Of a DNA stretch of 64,000 nucleotides, positions 50,635-58,943 are shown one piece after another (position 1 is the stretch's first letter; every line of letters begins with the position of its first letter). Source of the DNA: Hahella sp. (GTDB lineage: Bacteria; Pseudomonadota; Gammaproteobacteria; Pseudomonadales; Oleiphilaceae). The position numbers and the translations under genes are program-made. The stretch is taken from positions 1-64,000 of the forward strand of contig JANQMN010000139.1 in assembly GCA_028280065.1 (NCBI GenBank), read 5' to 3'. The notes below the pieces were generated by a model. That model searched no databases and was not told where the DNA came from. It worked only from the letters and a program-made list of their open reading frames with translations.

Positions 50635-51232
50635 AGGCTGCCTCAGCGCTTAATAGTCGCGTAATTTCCGTTTTTGCGGCTTCGATTGCTTGATTCTGGT
50701 GCGCATTCAAGCGATCCGCGCTAATCAGGCTGGCATCGGATATTCCGATGAACCCGAGTACTTGTTTGAGGTAACCTGAAAGGAAATCTATTGAGCTGCC
50801 GATAGGGGTACCGCCGGTCGCGGTTACAATAAATGCCTGCTTGCCCTGCAACAAACCCACAGGACCGTTTTCGGTGTATTTGAAAGTCAGTCCGGCACGG
50901 CAGATAAGATCAATATAGGCTTTAAGAGTGGCAGGAATACCAAAGTTGTACATCGGGGCGGCGATGACGACGATATCCGCCGTCTTGATTTCTTCAACCA
51001 GTTGATCCGATAGCGCCAGCGTTTCCTTTTGTGCTTCAGAACGCTGGTCGGCCGGGGTGAAATTAGCGTTCACCCAGTTTTCGTTGATAACCGGTAAACC
51101 TGCAGAAACGTCGCGTTCAATGATGTTGGCAGCGGGATTTTGCTCTGCCAGTTCATCGACCAACTGATTGCTGAGTTGCCTGCTGACAGACCCGTTAATT
51201 CGTGCACTTGATTCAATCTTTAAAATGTTCAT
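50633..51232 (-). CDS. azoR: FMN-dependent NADH azoreductase
   Basis: A 199-residue flavodoxin-fold quinone/azo reductase: NILKIESSARINGSVSRQLSNQLVDEL, then IVVIAAPMYNFGIPATLKAYIDLICRAGLTFKYTENGPVGLLQGKQAFIVTATGG. It uses NADH to reduce quinones and azo dyes, with a detoxification role. A LysR regulator gene is divergent, 166 bases away, the common arrangement for azoR-type genes. Confidence 0.95.
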   Translation of the reverse strand: MNILKIESSARINGSVSRQLSNQLVDELAEQNPAANIIERDVSAGLPVINENWVNANFTPADQRSEAQKETLALSDQLVEEIKTADIVVIAAPMYNFGIPATLKAYIDLICRAGLTFKYTENGPVGLLQGKQAFIVTATGGTPIGSSIDFLSGYLKQVLGFIGISDASLISADRLNAHQNQAIEAAKTEITRLLSAEAA

Positions 51233-51398
51233 TGTTAGTCCTCATCGTTAAGCGGTAATGCAGTTCTATGTAAATCCTGAACTGGTGATCGTTGTTTTGC
51301 TGTAAGCAGTTTATGGTTTTCAAAAAGATTAAAAATAGGGAAATAATCAAATAATTGTTCTTATAATTAGAACTAAAGGCTTCAGTGCGGCTGAATAA

Positions 51399-52331
51399 AT
51401 GAATCGATTCGAAGAAATGCAAGTGTTTACCAAGGTGGTGGAGACGGGAACGCTGACGGCGGCGGCAGAGGCCATGAATATTGCGAAGTCGGCCGTCAGC
51501 CGCCGCCTCACTGAGTTGGAAGCGCGGTTGGGTGTGCAGCTGTTTATCCGAAGCACCCGAAAACTAACTCTCACTGAAACTGGGCGTAGTTTTTACGAGC
51601 GCAGTGTGCAGATTCTTGCGGATGTGGATGAAACCGAAGCACTGGTCAGCCAGTCTCAGGCTGAGTTACGCGGACACTTGAAAATAGCCCTGCCTTCGGT
51701 GTTTGGTCGGCGGCATATGGGAGATGCGCTAAACGATTTCATCGGCCAACATCCCGAACTCAAAGTTGAACTGGATTTCAGTGACCGGCATGTGGACATT
51801 TTACAAGATGGATTTGATGTGGCGATAAGAATTGGGATTCTGGAAGATTCGAGTCTGATAGCGCGGCGAATCACCGAGATAAATCAACTCCTCGCGGCCA
51901 GTCCCGATTATCTCGACAAATATGGAGTTCCGAAAAGCCCTGCTGATCTAAGTAAGCACCGATTTCTGGCGTATAGTCTACTGCGGACCAGTAAAATCCC
52001 GTTCATTACGCCAGAAGGCGAGCAGGTTATGGTGCAATTGCCCGCAGCCATGCGTGCCAACTCGGGAGAGTTTTTACTCCAGGCCGGGATTGCCGGGCAC
52101 GGATTGATTTGGATACCAACATTTATTTTGCATCGTGCGGTGGAACAAGGATTATTGCAGCCGATTCTTCAGGAGTATCGTTGGCCTTCGAACTATGCAC
52201 ATATTCTCTACCCCCGAACCCGGCATTTATCGGCACGGGTACGACGATTTGTAGACTTTATCGTCGCAAGGTTCGAAGGCGTGCCCCCTTGGGATTGCAA
52301 GCTGCGAAGTATGGGCTACCTGACGGATTAG
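51399..52331 (+). CDS. LysR-family regulator, probable regulator of azoR
   Basis: A 310-residue transcription factor with a winged HTH (MNRFEEMQVFTKVVETGTLTAAAEAMNIAKSAVSRRLTELEARLGVQLF) and an effector-binding domain (about 90-295). It sits head-to-head with azoR and likely controls it. The intergenic region 51233-51398 is AT-rich and should hold the LysR box; I cannot fix an exact site. Confidence 0.9.
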   Translation: MNRFEEMQVFTKVVETGTLTAAAEAMNIAKSAVSRRLTELEARLGVQLFIRSTRKLTLTETGRSFYERSVQILADVDETEALVSQSQAELRGHLKIALPSVFGRRHMGDALNDFIGQHPELKVELDFSDRHVDILQDGFDVAIRIGILEDSSLIARRITEINQLLAASPDYLDKYGVPKSPADLSKHRFLAYSLLRTSKIPFITPEGEQVMVQLPAAMRANSGEFLLQAGIAGHGLIWIPTFILHRAVEQGLLQPILQEYRWPSNYAHILYPRTRHLSARVRRFVDFIVARFEGVPPWDCKLRSMGYLTD

Positions 52332-52346
52332 AGGGTTTGATAGACG

Positions 52347-53030
52347 TTAAGGAAGAACTTTAAGCTCCCAGTCGCGAATTTGCCGGCGTCTGTTTTGCCA
52401 GTCAGGAAGGAGTTCCTGCTGCAGCGCATAAAAGTCCGGATTGTGGTGCATGACTTTCAGGTGGCAGAGTTCATGGCAGATTACGTAATCAATCAGTTCC
52501 AGGGGTACCTTAACCATATGAATATTAAGCGTGATAAAGCCTTTGCTGTTGCAACTGCCCCAATATCGACGCATGTAACGGCATCGGAGTGTTGGCGTCA
52601 CTGTCCGCCAATGGGAAATATTGGGTAACCAGTGTTCCAGTCGGGCAGTGAAAATCTGTTTTGCCTGAGATCGATACCATTCCTTGGTTGTGAGTTCTGC
52701 TTTTTCCGGATGACTTTCAAGTCGGCTCGGTAAATGAAGCTGGTTGGCGGAGACTCGGATCTGTTGACAGCCGCTGAAGGCAAGTTGCAGAGGATTACCA
52801 AGGAAGTAAAAAGTGGAGCCTGCCAAAAAGTCCGGCTGCGGTTGCTTAGTGGGCAAGGTCGCTTGAATTGCCTGTTGCCGGCGTATCCAATCGGCCTTGG
52901 AAACCACCAGGCGTTGAATGTCTGCCTCCGGCATTCGGGTTGGCGCGCGTATGATAACGCTTTGATCTCTGTGGACTTCAATTGCACAGGTTTTACGCTT
53001 TTTTGAGCGGATAATTTGAAACTCTGACAT
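52347..53030 (-). CDS. YgjP-like M48/SprT-type metallopeptidase
   Basis: A 227-residue soluble protein. The zinc motif HELCH (residues 186-190) in DYVICHELCHLKVMHHNPDFYAL is complete, with the distal ligand in the HH-PDF segment. The N-terminal half has the beta-strand layout of YgjP (KKRKTCAIEVHRDQSVIIRAPTRMPEADI). The substrate is unknown. It lies between the LysR gene and the ligase-nuclease operon, facing the LysR gene, tail to tail. Confidence 0.85.
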   Translation of the reverse strand: MSEFQIIRSKKRKTCAIEVHRDQSVIIRAPTRMPEADIQRLVVSKADWIRRQQAIQATLPTKQPQPDFLAGSTFYFLGNPLQLAFSGCQQIRVSANQLHLPSRLESHPEKAELTTKEWYRSQAKQIFTARLEHWLPNISHWRTVTPTLRCRYMRRYWGSCNSKGFITLNIHMVKVPLELIDYVICHELCHLKVMHHNPDFYALQQELLPDWQNRRRQIRDWELKVLP

Positions 53031-53123
53031 TGGCCAATATCGCTTATGAATCCCTGGAGAAATGATCGGCGTAGTGTAAAGAATTCTTGGTGTTCCTGCT
53101 CGGTAAAGATTGGAATATAAGTA

Positions 53124-54107
53124 GTGGAGAATATTTTAAGACTTGCTCATCAAGGTATTTATTGCCCGGCGGGGGATTTCTATGTCGATCCCTGGGGAGC
53201 TGTGGAGAAGGCGGTTATTACCCATGCTCATGCCGACCATGCACGGGTTGGTCACAAGAAATATTATGCACATCCCGATTGCATACCCATTCTGCATCAC
53301 CGGTTGGGTGATATAGATTCGGAGCCCAAGGCTTATGGCGAGGAATTTCAGCTTGGGGATGCAAGGGTAAGTTTGCATTCCGCAGGTCATATCTTGGGCT
53401 CCGCGCAAGTTAGAATTGCCGTCGGCGACCAGGTAACCGTTGTGACCGGGGATTTCAAACGAACCCCTGATCCCACTTGTGCGCCCTTCGAACTAGTCAC
53501 CTGTGACACGCTGATTACCGAGGCGACATTTTCCCTCCCGGTCTATCGGTGGCCGAACCCGAAGTCCGTCGCGGAAGACATTTTTACCTGGTGGATGAAC
53601 TGCCGGGAACGCCGACTGAACGCGGTGTTATGTTGCTATGCATTAGGTAAGGCTCAGCGGGTAATGGCGGAATTAATGCGGTTTACCGACGAGTCCGTCG
53701 TCCTGCATGGCGCGGTATTGCCTATTACCCAGATCTACCGGTCGCAGGGTGTGCAAATGCTTGAAGGCAGGCCGGTCGAAGAGGGCGAAAATTATGCGGG
53801 GCAACTCGTTATCGCGCCGCCAAGCGCTATCGGTAGCCCATGGATAAAGCGTTTTGGCAGGCACGAGGCTGGTTTTTGTTCAGGATGGATGCGGATTCGA
53901 GGCAATCGGAGAAGACGGGGCTACGAACGCGGGTTTGTGCTATCCGACCACGCCGATTGGAATGAACTGGTTAACACGATAAGAGAATCCGGTGCTCAAA
54001 AGGTAATGCCTACCCATGGCCGTACTGATTCATTAGTGCGCTATTTGCGCGAACAAGATATTGATGCGGAAGCCTTGGAAACGGTATTTGGCGAGAGTGA
54101 AGAATGA
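53124..54107 (+). CDS. Ligase-associated DNA exonuclease (metallo-beta-lactamase fold)
   Basis: A 327-residue nuclease with the MBL motif HAHADH (His34, His36, Asp38, His39) and a beta-CASP-like C-terminal part (SDHADWNELVNTIRESGAQKVMPTHGRTDSL). It matches the exonuclease of the bacterial DNA-end processing operon encoding nuclease, ATP-dependent ligase and helicase. The GTG at 53124 is the best start: upstream of it there are stops. It is coupled to the ligase gene by a 4-base overlap (ATGA). Confidence 0.9.
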   Translation: MENILRLAHQGIYCPAGDFYVDPWGAVEKAVITHAHADHARVGHKKYYAHPDCIPILHHRLGDIDSEPKAYGEEFQLGDARVSLHSAGHILGSAQVRIAVGDQVTVVTGDFKRTPDPTCAPFELVTCDTLITEATFSLPVYRWPNPKSVAEDIFTWWMNCRERRLNAVLCCYALGKAQRVMAELMRFTDESVVLHGAVLPITQIYRSQGVQMLEGRPVEEGENYAGQLVIAPPSAIGSPWIKRFGRHEAGFCSGWMRIRGNRRRRGYERGFVLSDHADWNELVNTIRESGAQKVMPTHGRTDSLVRYLREQDIDAEALETVFGESEE

Positions 54108-55762
54108 AAAGTTTCGTGGAACTCTATACCCGCTTGGACCGCACCAACTCGACCAATGCCAAACTTTCCGCCATGCGGGAATACTTCCGCAAGGCAGAAC
54201 CAGCCTGTGCCGCTTGGGCTGTTAATATTCTATCCGGACGACGCCAAAAGAGACTGTTGGGACCAGCACAATTACGCGAGTGGCTGGCCGAATCGGTGGG
54301 GCTACCGGATTGGTTGGTCGAACAGAGTTATGCCCATGTCGGCGATCTCGCGGAAACCGCCGCCCTTCTCCATCATACCGTTAAAGCCGCGTCCCAGGAT
54401 GGATCTCAATATGCTTCCGTTGAGGTTGGTCTCTCCGCGTGGATGGAGCGATTGTTACTTCTCAGAAATCTGGAAGAGGGCGAGAAAAGGCAATGGATTC
54501 AGGCGCAATGGCAGCAATCGCCCTTAGCGGAAGGATTTGTAAAAACCAAACTGCTGACAGGGGCATTGCGTGTGGGCGTCTCGCAAACTCTGGTAGTGAA
54601 AGCCCTCGCGCAAGAATATGACTTGCCGACAGCAGTCATCCAGAGAAGGTTGATGGGTGATTGGCAACCGACCGCTGCGAACTATCTGGATCTGATTGGC
54701 CCGGACGACGGGCGTCACGATGTTTCACAGCCCTATCCCTTTTGTTTGGCGTATCCGCTCGAAAAAGATCCTGCAACGCTTGGCGGTGCTGAGTTGTGGC
54801 TCGCAGAGTGGAAATGGGATGGTATCCGCGCCCAATTGATAAAAAGGCAAGGCAATATCTTTCTTTGGAGTCGTGGAGAAGAGTTGGTCATGCATAGCTT
54901 TCCGGAAATTGTCCAGGCTGCCGAGGCATTACCGGATGGCGTGGTGATTGATGGTGAAATTTTAGGCTGGACATTTGCTAGTGATGCTGATGCCCAACAG
55001 GAGATGGACGAAGTCTGCGGTAAGCCTCTGCCGTTTAATCAGCTACAAAGACGCCTTGGCCGTAAAAAGGTCGGCCCTAAACTGCTTGGGGAAGTGCCGG
55101 TGATATTGCAAGCTTATGATCAGCTTGAATCTGATGGAATCAGCATGTGTGGGCGACCACTACTTGAACGCCGATCTGGCTTGCAAAAGACTCTTTCTTA
55201 TGCGGTATCTCCGCATCTGCGTCTGAGTCCCGCTCTGCAAGGTTCCTGGGAATATTTGGCCGGATTGCGCCACAGTTCAAGGGAAAGGGGCGTGGAAGGA
55301 TTTATGCTTAAACGGCTGGATTCGGTTTATCAAGCGGGACGGGTTAAGGGGGATTGGTGGAAATGGAAAGTCGATCCCTACACAGTGGATGCCGTACTGC
55401 TTTATGCACAAGCGGGTCATGGCCGGCGCTCCAATCTCTATACTGATTATACTTTTGCTGTTTGGGAAGGAGAGCAACTAGTCCCGTTTGCCAAAGCATA
55501 CTCGGGGCTTGCGGATAGTGAAATTGTTGAACTGGACCGCTGGATTCGCAAGCATACAAAAGAACGCTTCGGTCCTGTGCGTTCGGTTGAACCAGTACAG
55601 GTATTTGAGCTCGCCTTTGAAGGAATAGCTTTGTCAAAACGCCATAAGTCTGGGGTTGCCGTGCGGTTTCCCCGAATTCAACGGTGGCGTAAAGACAAGC
55701 TTGTTGAGCAGGCAGACAGTTTAACCTTGGTCAAAAGTCTGGTTGCCGATAATGCTTTGTAG
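54104..55762 (+). CDS. ATP-dependent DNA ligase
   Basis: A 552-residue ligase. The nucleotidyl-transfer lysine is Lys237 in LAEWKWDGIRAQ, with RG in SRGEE, ERGVEGFMLKR motif IV-like and KWKVDPYTVD motif V-like. The N-terminal half is the DNA-binding domain and the C-terminus an OB fold. It is an operon with the exonuclease upstream. In complete operons a Lhr-type helicase follows; here only a stub of it remains. Confidence 0.93.
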   Translation: MKSFVELYTRLDRTNSTNAKLSAMREYFRKAEPACAAWAVNILSGRRQKRLLGPAQLREWLAESVGLPDWLVEQSYAHVGDLAETAALLHHTVKAASQDGSQYASVEVGLSAWMERLLLLRNLEEGEKRQWIQAQWQQSPLAEGFVKTKLLTGALRVGVSQTLVVKALAQEYDLPTAVIQRRLMGDWQPTAANYLDLIGPDDGRHDVSQPYPFCLAYPLEKDPATLGGAELWLAEWKWDGIRAQLIKRQGNIFLWSRGEELVMHSFPEIVQAAEALPDGVVIDGEILGWTFASDADAQQEMDEVCGKPLPFNQLQRRLGRKKVGPKLLGEVPVILQAYDQLESDGISMCGRPLLERRSGLQKTLSYAVSPHLRLSPALQGSWEYLAGLRHSSRERGVEGFMLKRLDSVYQAGRVKGDWWKWKVDPYTVDAVLLYAQAGHGRRSNLYTDYTFAVWEGEQLVPFAKAYSGLADSEIVELDRWIRKHTKERFGPVRSVEPVQVFELAFEGIALSKRHKSGVAVRFPRIQRWRKDKLVEQADSLTLVKSLVADNAL

Positions 55763-55834
55763 CCCTATCCCAGAAGTTGGTTGCATTCCCACTGCTCTGT
55801 CGGAAACCAGTGCACCCAAAATCGCTGTTAATCC

Positions 55835-56029
55835 ATGGTTAGCTCAGACTCTGATGCTGGCATGGAACCCCGATGCGGCGAAGGGCTCAAACAACTTGAA
55901 GCCTGGTTCCTGAGACAGGATTGGCACATTGCAGGGTTGCAAAGAGCGGCTGCGCTTCATTACCTTGCGAATGATTCCGGGCTTATTATTACTCCGGAAG
56001 TAGTGTTTCCACTCCAAACGGGTGGCTGA
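55835..56029 (+). pseudogene. N-terminal stub of a ligase-associated Lhr-type helicase
   Basis: A frame of about 64 residues after the ligase gene matches only the start of the ligase-associated helicase (GLKQLEAWFLRQDWHIAGLQRAAALHYLANDSGLIIT, compare LxxLExWFxxxxWxxxxFQRxAWxxYxxGxSGLI). The Walker A motif that should follow is missing and the rest of the roughly 800-residue helicase is absent. The frame ends into the next gene on the other strand. This looks like a deletion remnant; the assignment rests on pattern only. Confidence 0.55.
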
Positions 56030-56600
56030 TGCCCTCTTGTGGGGAAGGACCAGCCTCTTTCATCCGCGCAATTATCGAGTCAGCGAGACAGTTGAAACGT
56101 TTTCGTCCCAGCATCATGGCGCCAAAACTGATTTGGCGGACTCTGCCGTCCTGCTGAAAACAAACGATTGTCGTATCTGCAAACCGTGCGTTACCCGGCT
56201 TGGCTTCAACCGGACCCAAAGTTCCTGTCAGTTTTACTTGTACGATGTGCCCATAGGTAATGTAGAGGCGCTTTTGCCATGGCCAACGCTTAGCTTCTAT
56301 ATGGCTGTTAAATAGTTTTGCCAAATCCGCATTCTGATAAAAGAAAGTAATGCCGAACAGGACAAACGCGAAGGGGAGTAGCAATGCTGAAGCGAAAAAT
56401 ACATAAGCCAGTAGAGCGCTAATAAAAAGCCCTGTACTCGCTGCCAACAGTAAATAATTAAACAAATCGCTGGATTGATATACTTCAGGGCCCAGGCGCC
56501 AAGGGGTTTGCCGGCAGCAGTTTGATCCAGCTAATTCTTCCCTGTGGATACTTGTTGCCGTTTTTTCTTTCGTGTCGGATAAAGATTCAATACTACTCAT
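55989..56600 (-). CDS. Two-helix membrane protein of unknown function
   Basis: A 203-residue protein with two hydrophobic helices (about 55-75 and 75-100, LLLAASTGLFISALLAYVFFASALLLPFAFVLFGITFF) and a C-terminal soluble part (WPWQKRLYITYGHIVQVKLTGTLGPVEAKPGNARFADTTIVCF) that resembles DUF2244-type proteins, but I cannot be sure. The start at 56600 has AAGGAGA 8 bases upstream; an ATG 21 bases further upstream lacks one. Confidence 0.6.
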   Translation of the reverse strand: MSSIESLSDTKEKTATSIHREELAGSNCCRQTPWRLGPEVYQSSDLFNYLLLAASTGLFISALLAYVFFASALLLPFAFVLFGITFFYQNADLAKLFNSHIEAKRWPWQKRLYITYGHIVQVKLTGTLGPVEAKPGNARFADTTIVCFQQDGRVRQISFGAMMLGRKRFNCLADSIIARMKEAGPSPQEGISHPFGVETLLPE

Positions 56601-56621
56601 CTTTAAAGTCTCCTTTTGCAA

Positions 56622-56942
56622 AAGCCAATGTTCTCAATGCGATTACTCTGCCTTGGGTTTGATCACCAACCATAGGCGCTGTTAGCTTTTGTTTTCTTGA
56701 TTATATTGGGCAGGAATTTGGCGTCTAAACCTAATTTGAGCAAAACAAGTACAATTACTGATAAGTCCGCTGCTGCCGGAAAGGGGCGAATTCTAATGGA
56801 AGTTACCAAGCTGCAAAATATACGTTATATCCCTTACAAGATAGCTCCTTGCTGCTAAGCTGAAGGCTATAGGTGATTGTTTAAAAAGAAAAAGCAACGG
56901 TGGCGCCGGAAGAATAGGCGGCGCGAACTATGGTGGTTAAAA
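56622..56942. other. 321-base intergenic region upstream of phaR
   Basis: No convincing gene here. The right part (56877-56942) is an in-frame, lysine- and arginine-rich stretch that could be read as an N-terminal extension of PhaR. The left part should hold the promoters for the membrane protein (leftward) and phaR (rightward). Confidence 0.45.
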
Positions 56943-57380
56943 TTGATTGTTATCAGAAAATATCCAAATCGACGAATGTATGACACGGCATCCAGCAAGT
57001 ATGTGAATCTGGATTTTATTAAAGAATTAGTGATGAAACACAAGGATTTTAGGGTTGTCGATTCCAAGTCAGAGAAAGATCTGACAAAGCAAATCCTGCT
57101 GCAAATCATTAGTGAGCAGGAGGTAGATGATGAGCAGGCCCTCCTCACGAATACGCTCCTGAAACAATTAATCCGCTTCTATGGCAGTGATTTGCAAATT
57201 CTTCTGCGCCCATACCTGGAAAAAAGTCTGGCAGCCTTTCTCGAACGGCAGGAATCCATGCAAGGACTAATAGACGGATTCATTGATAAAAGCACGTTCG
57301 AATCTTTTCGACACCTGTTTGAAGAAAATTTAGAAGCCTGGTCGCGTTTCGCCTTTGGCGAGAAGCCCGGTAAAAAGTAG
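56943..57380 (+). CDS. phaR: Polyhydroxyalkanoate synthesis repressor PhaR
   Basis: A 145-residue regulator with the PHB/PHA accumulation regulatory domain: IRKYPNRRMYDTASSKYVNLDFIKELVMKHKDFRVVDSKSEKDLTKQILLQIISEQE. It binds PHA granules and DNA and represses phasin genes until granules form. I choose TTG 56943 because the family begins at the (V)I(R/K)KYPNRR motif. The open frame continues 22 codons upstream to a TTG at 56877 (very basic), so the start is uncertain. Two PhaR-like sites stand before the next gene, a phasin. Confidence 0.88.
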   Translation: MIVIRKYPNRRMYDTASSKYVNLDFIKELVMKHKDFRVVDSKSEKDLTKQILLQIISEQEVDDEQALLTNTLLKQLIRFYGSDLQILLRPYLEKSLAAFLERQESMQGLIDGFIDKSTFESFRHLFEENLEAWSRFAFGEKPGKK

Positions 57381-57396
57381 TCTAAAACTCACTTTG

Positions 57397-57477
57397 TTGC
57401 GCTGCAGCAAAATATCTCTTGACTATTCCTCAACCTCAAAATAGCATGTCTCCATTAAAATTATTGCGGTGCAGCAA
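57397..57477 (+). promoter_or_regulatory. Phasin promoter flanked by two PhaR-like sites
   Basis: TTGCGCTGCAGCAA (57397-57410) and TTGCGGTGCAGCAA (57464-57477) differ at one base. Between them lie a -35 TTGACT (57419-57424) and a -10 TAGCAT (57442-57447) at 17-base spacing. Sites of this TGC-rich palindromic kind are bound by PhaR in other bacteria. Placement on both sides of the promoter fits looping or blocking repression by the upstream phaR product. Confidence 0.65.
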
Positions 57478-57580
57478 TGAGTATGAAAGACGAAAATCGT
57501 CTTTCAACTGGCACCTTCAGCAATTTCCAATTTGGATGCGCACTCCGCCTAATCCATATCGTCGAATTCAGGAGAGAGAT

Positions 57581-57955
57581 ATGTTTGACAATATTTTTGA
57601 ACAGGTCCAAACCGCTACAAAACCCATGACTGAGTTGGTGACTTTCGGCACTGAAACTGCGGAACAACTATTCAAGAAGCAGAGCGAATTTACCAGTGAA
57701 GTAGTTGCGGACAGCGTCGAATTCACTAAAGGCGTTTTAGCGCAAAAAGACGTTAACGGCGTTATAGAGCTGCAGAAAAGCTTTCTGGAAAGTATGCAGG
57801 AAAAAGCGACAGCAAATGGTAAAGAGCTATATGACGAATTGACGGAAGTTCAGGAAAAGTCTTCTGAACTTTGGAAAGATATGTTCTCAAAGGCTGGCGA
57901 AGCAGCAACAGAAGCCGCTAAGTCAGTCGCGGAAAAAGTCACTGAAAAGGTTTAA
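57581..57955 (+). CDS. Phasin family protein
   Basis: A 124-residue, helical, amphipathic protein (MFDNIFEQVQTATKPMTELVTFGTETAEQLFKKQSEFTSEVVADSV...) with the phasin_2-type pattern; it should coat PHA granules. I start at ATG 57581 with AGGAGAG 7 bases upstream; the open frame extends 54 codons upstream across the promoter and is not part of the gene. It lies 200 bases after phaR, which probably represses it. A terminator with a T run (58029-58064) follows. Confidence 0.88.
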   Translation: MFDNIFEQVQTATKPMTELVTFGTETAEQLFKKQSEFTSEVVADSVEFTKGVLAQKDVNGVIELQKSFLESMQEKATANGKELYDELTEVQEKSSELWKDMFSKAGEAATEAAKSVAEKVTEKV

Positions 57956-58336
57956 GCATCTACCTAGTTCGCCTGCAGAAGCGATCTAACAAATTTGTAA
58001 CCTCCCGCTCTGCTAAGCACAGTGTGGTCGCCCGGCCTTCCTATCGGAACGTCGGGCTTTTTTATCGGTTTATTGTGACGGCCAGCAGCAGGGTTGACTT
58101 ACACAGGGTTACAGGAAGCTGTACAAACATTACACATTTAGATGAGGTGGAATTCGGGATAACGGCGCATATAACTAGTGAGTAAGGGATAAACTTATTT
58201 GCTAGCGGTTTTCTTTTACTCGTGGTTACTCCTGTTTTTCATTTCGTTTTTTAGCCTTATTGCCGGTCTCCTTGACCGGCTTTTTTTACCGGCTTGATCT
58301 TGCCGTATCCGACAGGCCTATCCGATCCAATGGGTT
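57956..58336. other. 381-base intergenic region with terminators
   Basis: No gene is seen. A short hairpin GCCCG/CGGGC followed by T (58030-58064) and a stronger one, GCCGGTC (58261-58267) with GACCGGC around TCCTT followed by seven T (58260-58286), lie here, both reading to the right. The second would end a rightward transcript facing the lytic transglycosylase gene. Confidence 0.7.
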
Positions 58337-58927
58337 CTAACCGTGATTAACAAACCAATAGCGTTTCCAGGCAGTCATGACTCTCTCCGGGTACCAGGTC
58401 TTACCGAGACTCCCGTTGTATCGGGCTAGAGCTCTGATTAAATTGCCTTTTTCTCGGTCCAGGTAATGTTTGAGTATGGTGCAGCCATAGCGAAGGTTTA
58501 TTTCTGTACGCATTAAGTTATCGTCGGGCCGGCCAATTTCATTCTTCCAAAATGGCATGATCTGCATATAGCCCTGTGCGCCGACCCGGCTTATGGCAAA
58601 TCGATCAAATAGGCTTTCTACATGAATTACCGCAAGAACCAGCTCCGGACTAAGCTCCGCACGGGTCGCCTCTAAATGGACAAGCTTTAGAAATTCCAGG
58701 CGTTCCTCAGTATCCTTGATGTACTTTTCCATGCGGCCAGACATGTCTACCAGCCAGACTTCCGCATCAAACCTGTCGCTAAAGCTCAAACTTTCATTGA
58801 CGGTTCTGGTCAGCGCGGCACGCAGCTCAGGGTCGATATCCTGATTGGCCATCCCTGCCGAAAGCGGTGCCAACGCTAATAACAGCAACAGCAGCCAATG
58901 CCGAGTTGTCTTTAACTGCGCCTTCAT
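58337..58927 (-). CDS. Lytic transglycosylase (SLT domain)
   Basis: A 196-residue exported enzyme that cuts peptidoglycan. A signal peptide (HWLLLLLLALAPLSAGMA) precedes a soluble domain with the SLT motif VLAVIHVESLFDRFAISRVGAQGYMQIMPFWKNEIG, the Glu in HVES being catalytic. The C-terminal part holds the ARYNGSLGKTWYPERV segment. The start at ATG 58927 follows the proS stop by 16 bases, suggesting joint transcription with proS. Confidence 0.9.
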   Translation of the reverse strand: MKAQLKTTRHWLLLLLLALAPLSAGMANQDIDPELRAALTRTVNESLSFSDRFDAEVWLVDMSGRMEKYIKDTEERLEFLKLVHLEATRAELSPELVLAVIHVESLFDRFAISRVGAQGYMQIMPFWKNEIGRPDDNLMRTEINLRYGCTILKHYLDREKGNLIRALARYNGSLGKTWYPERVMTAWKRYWFVNHG

Positions 58928-58943
58928 ATCCGTCAAATTCGAC

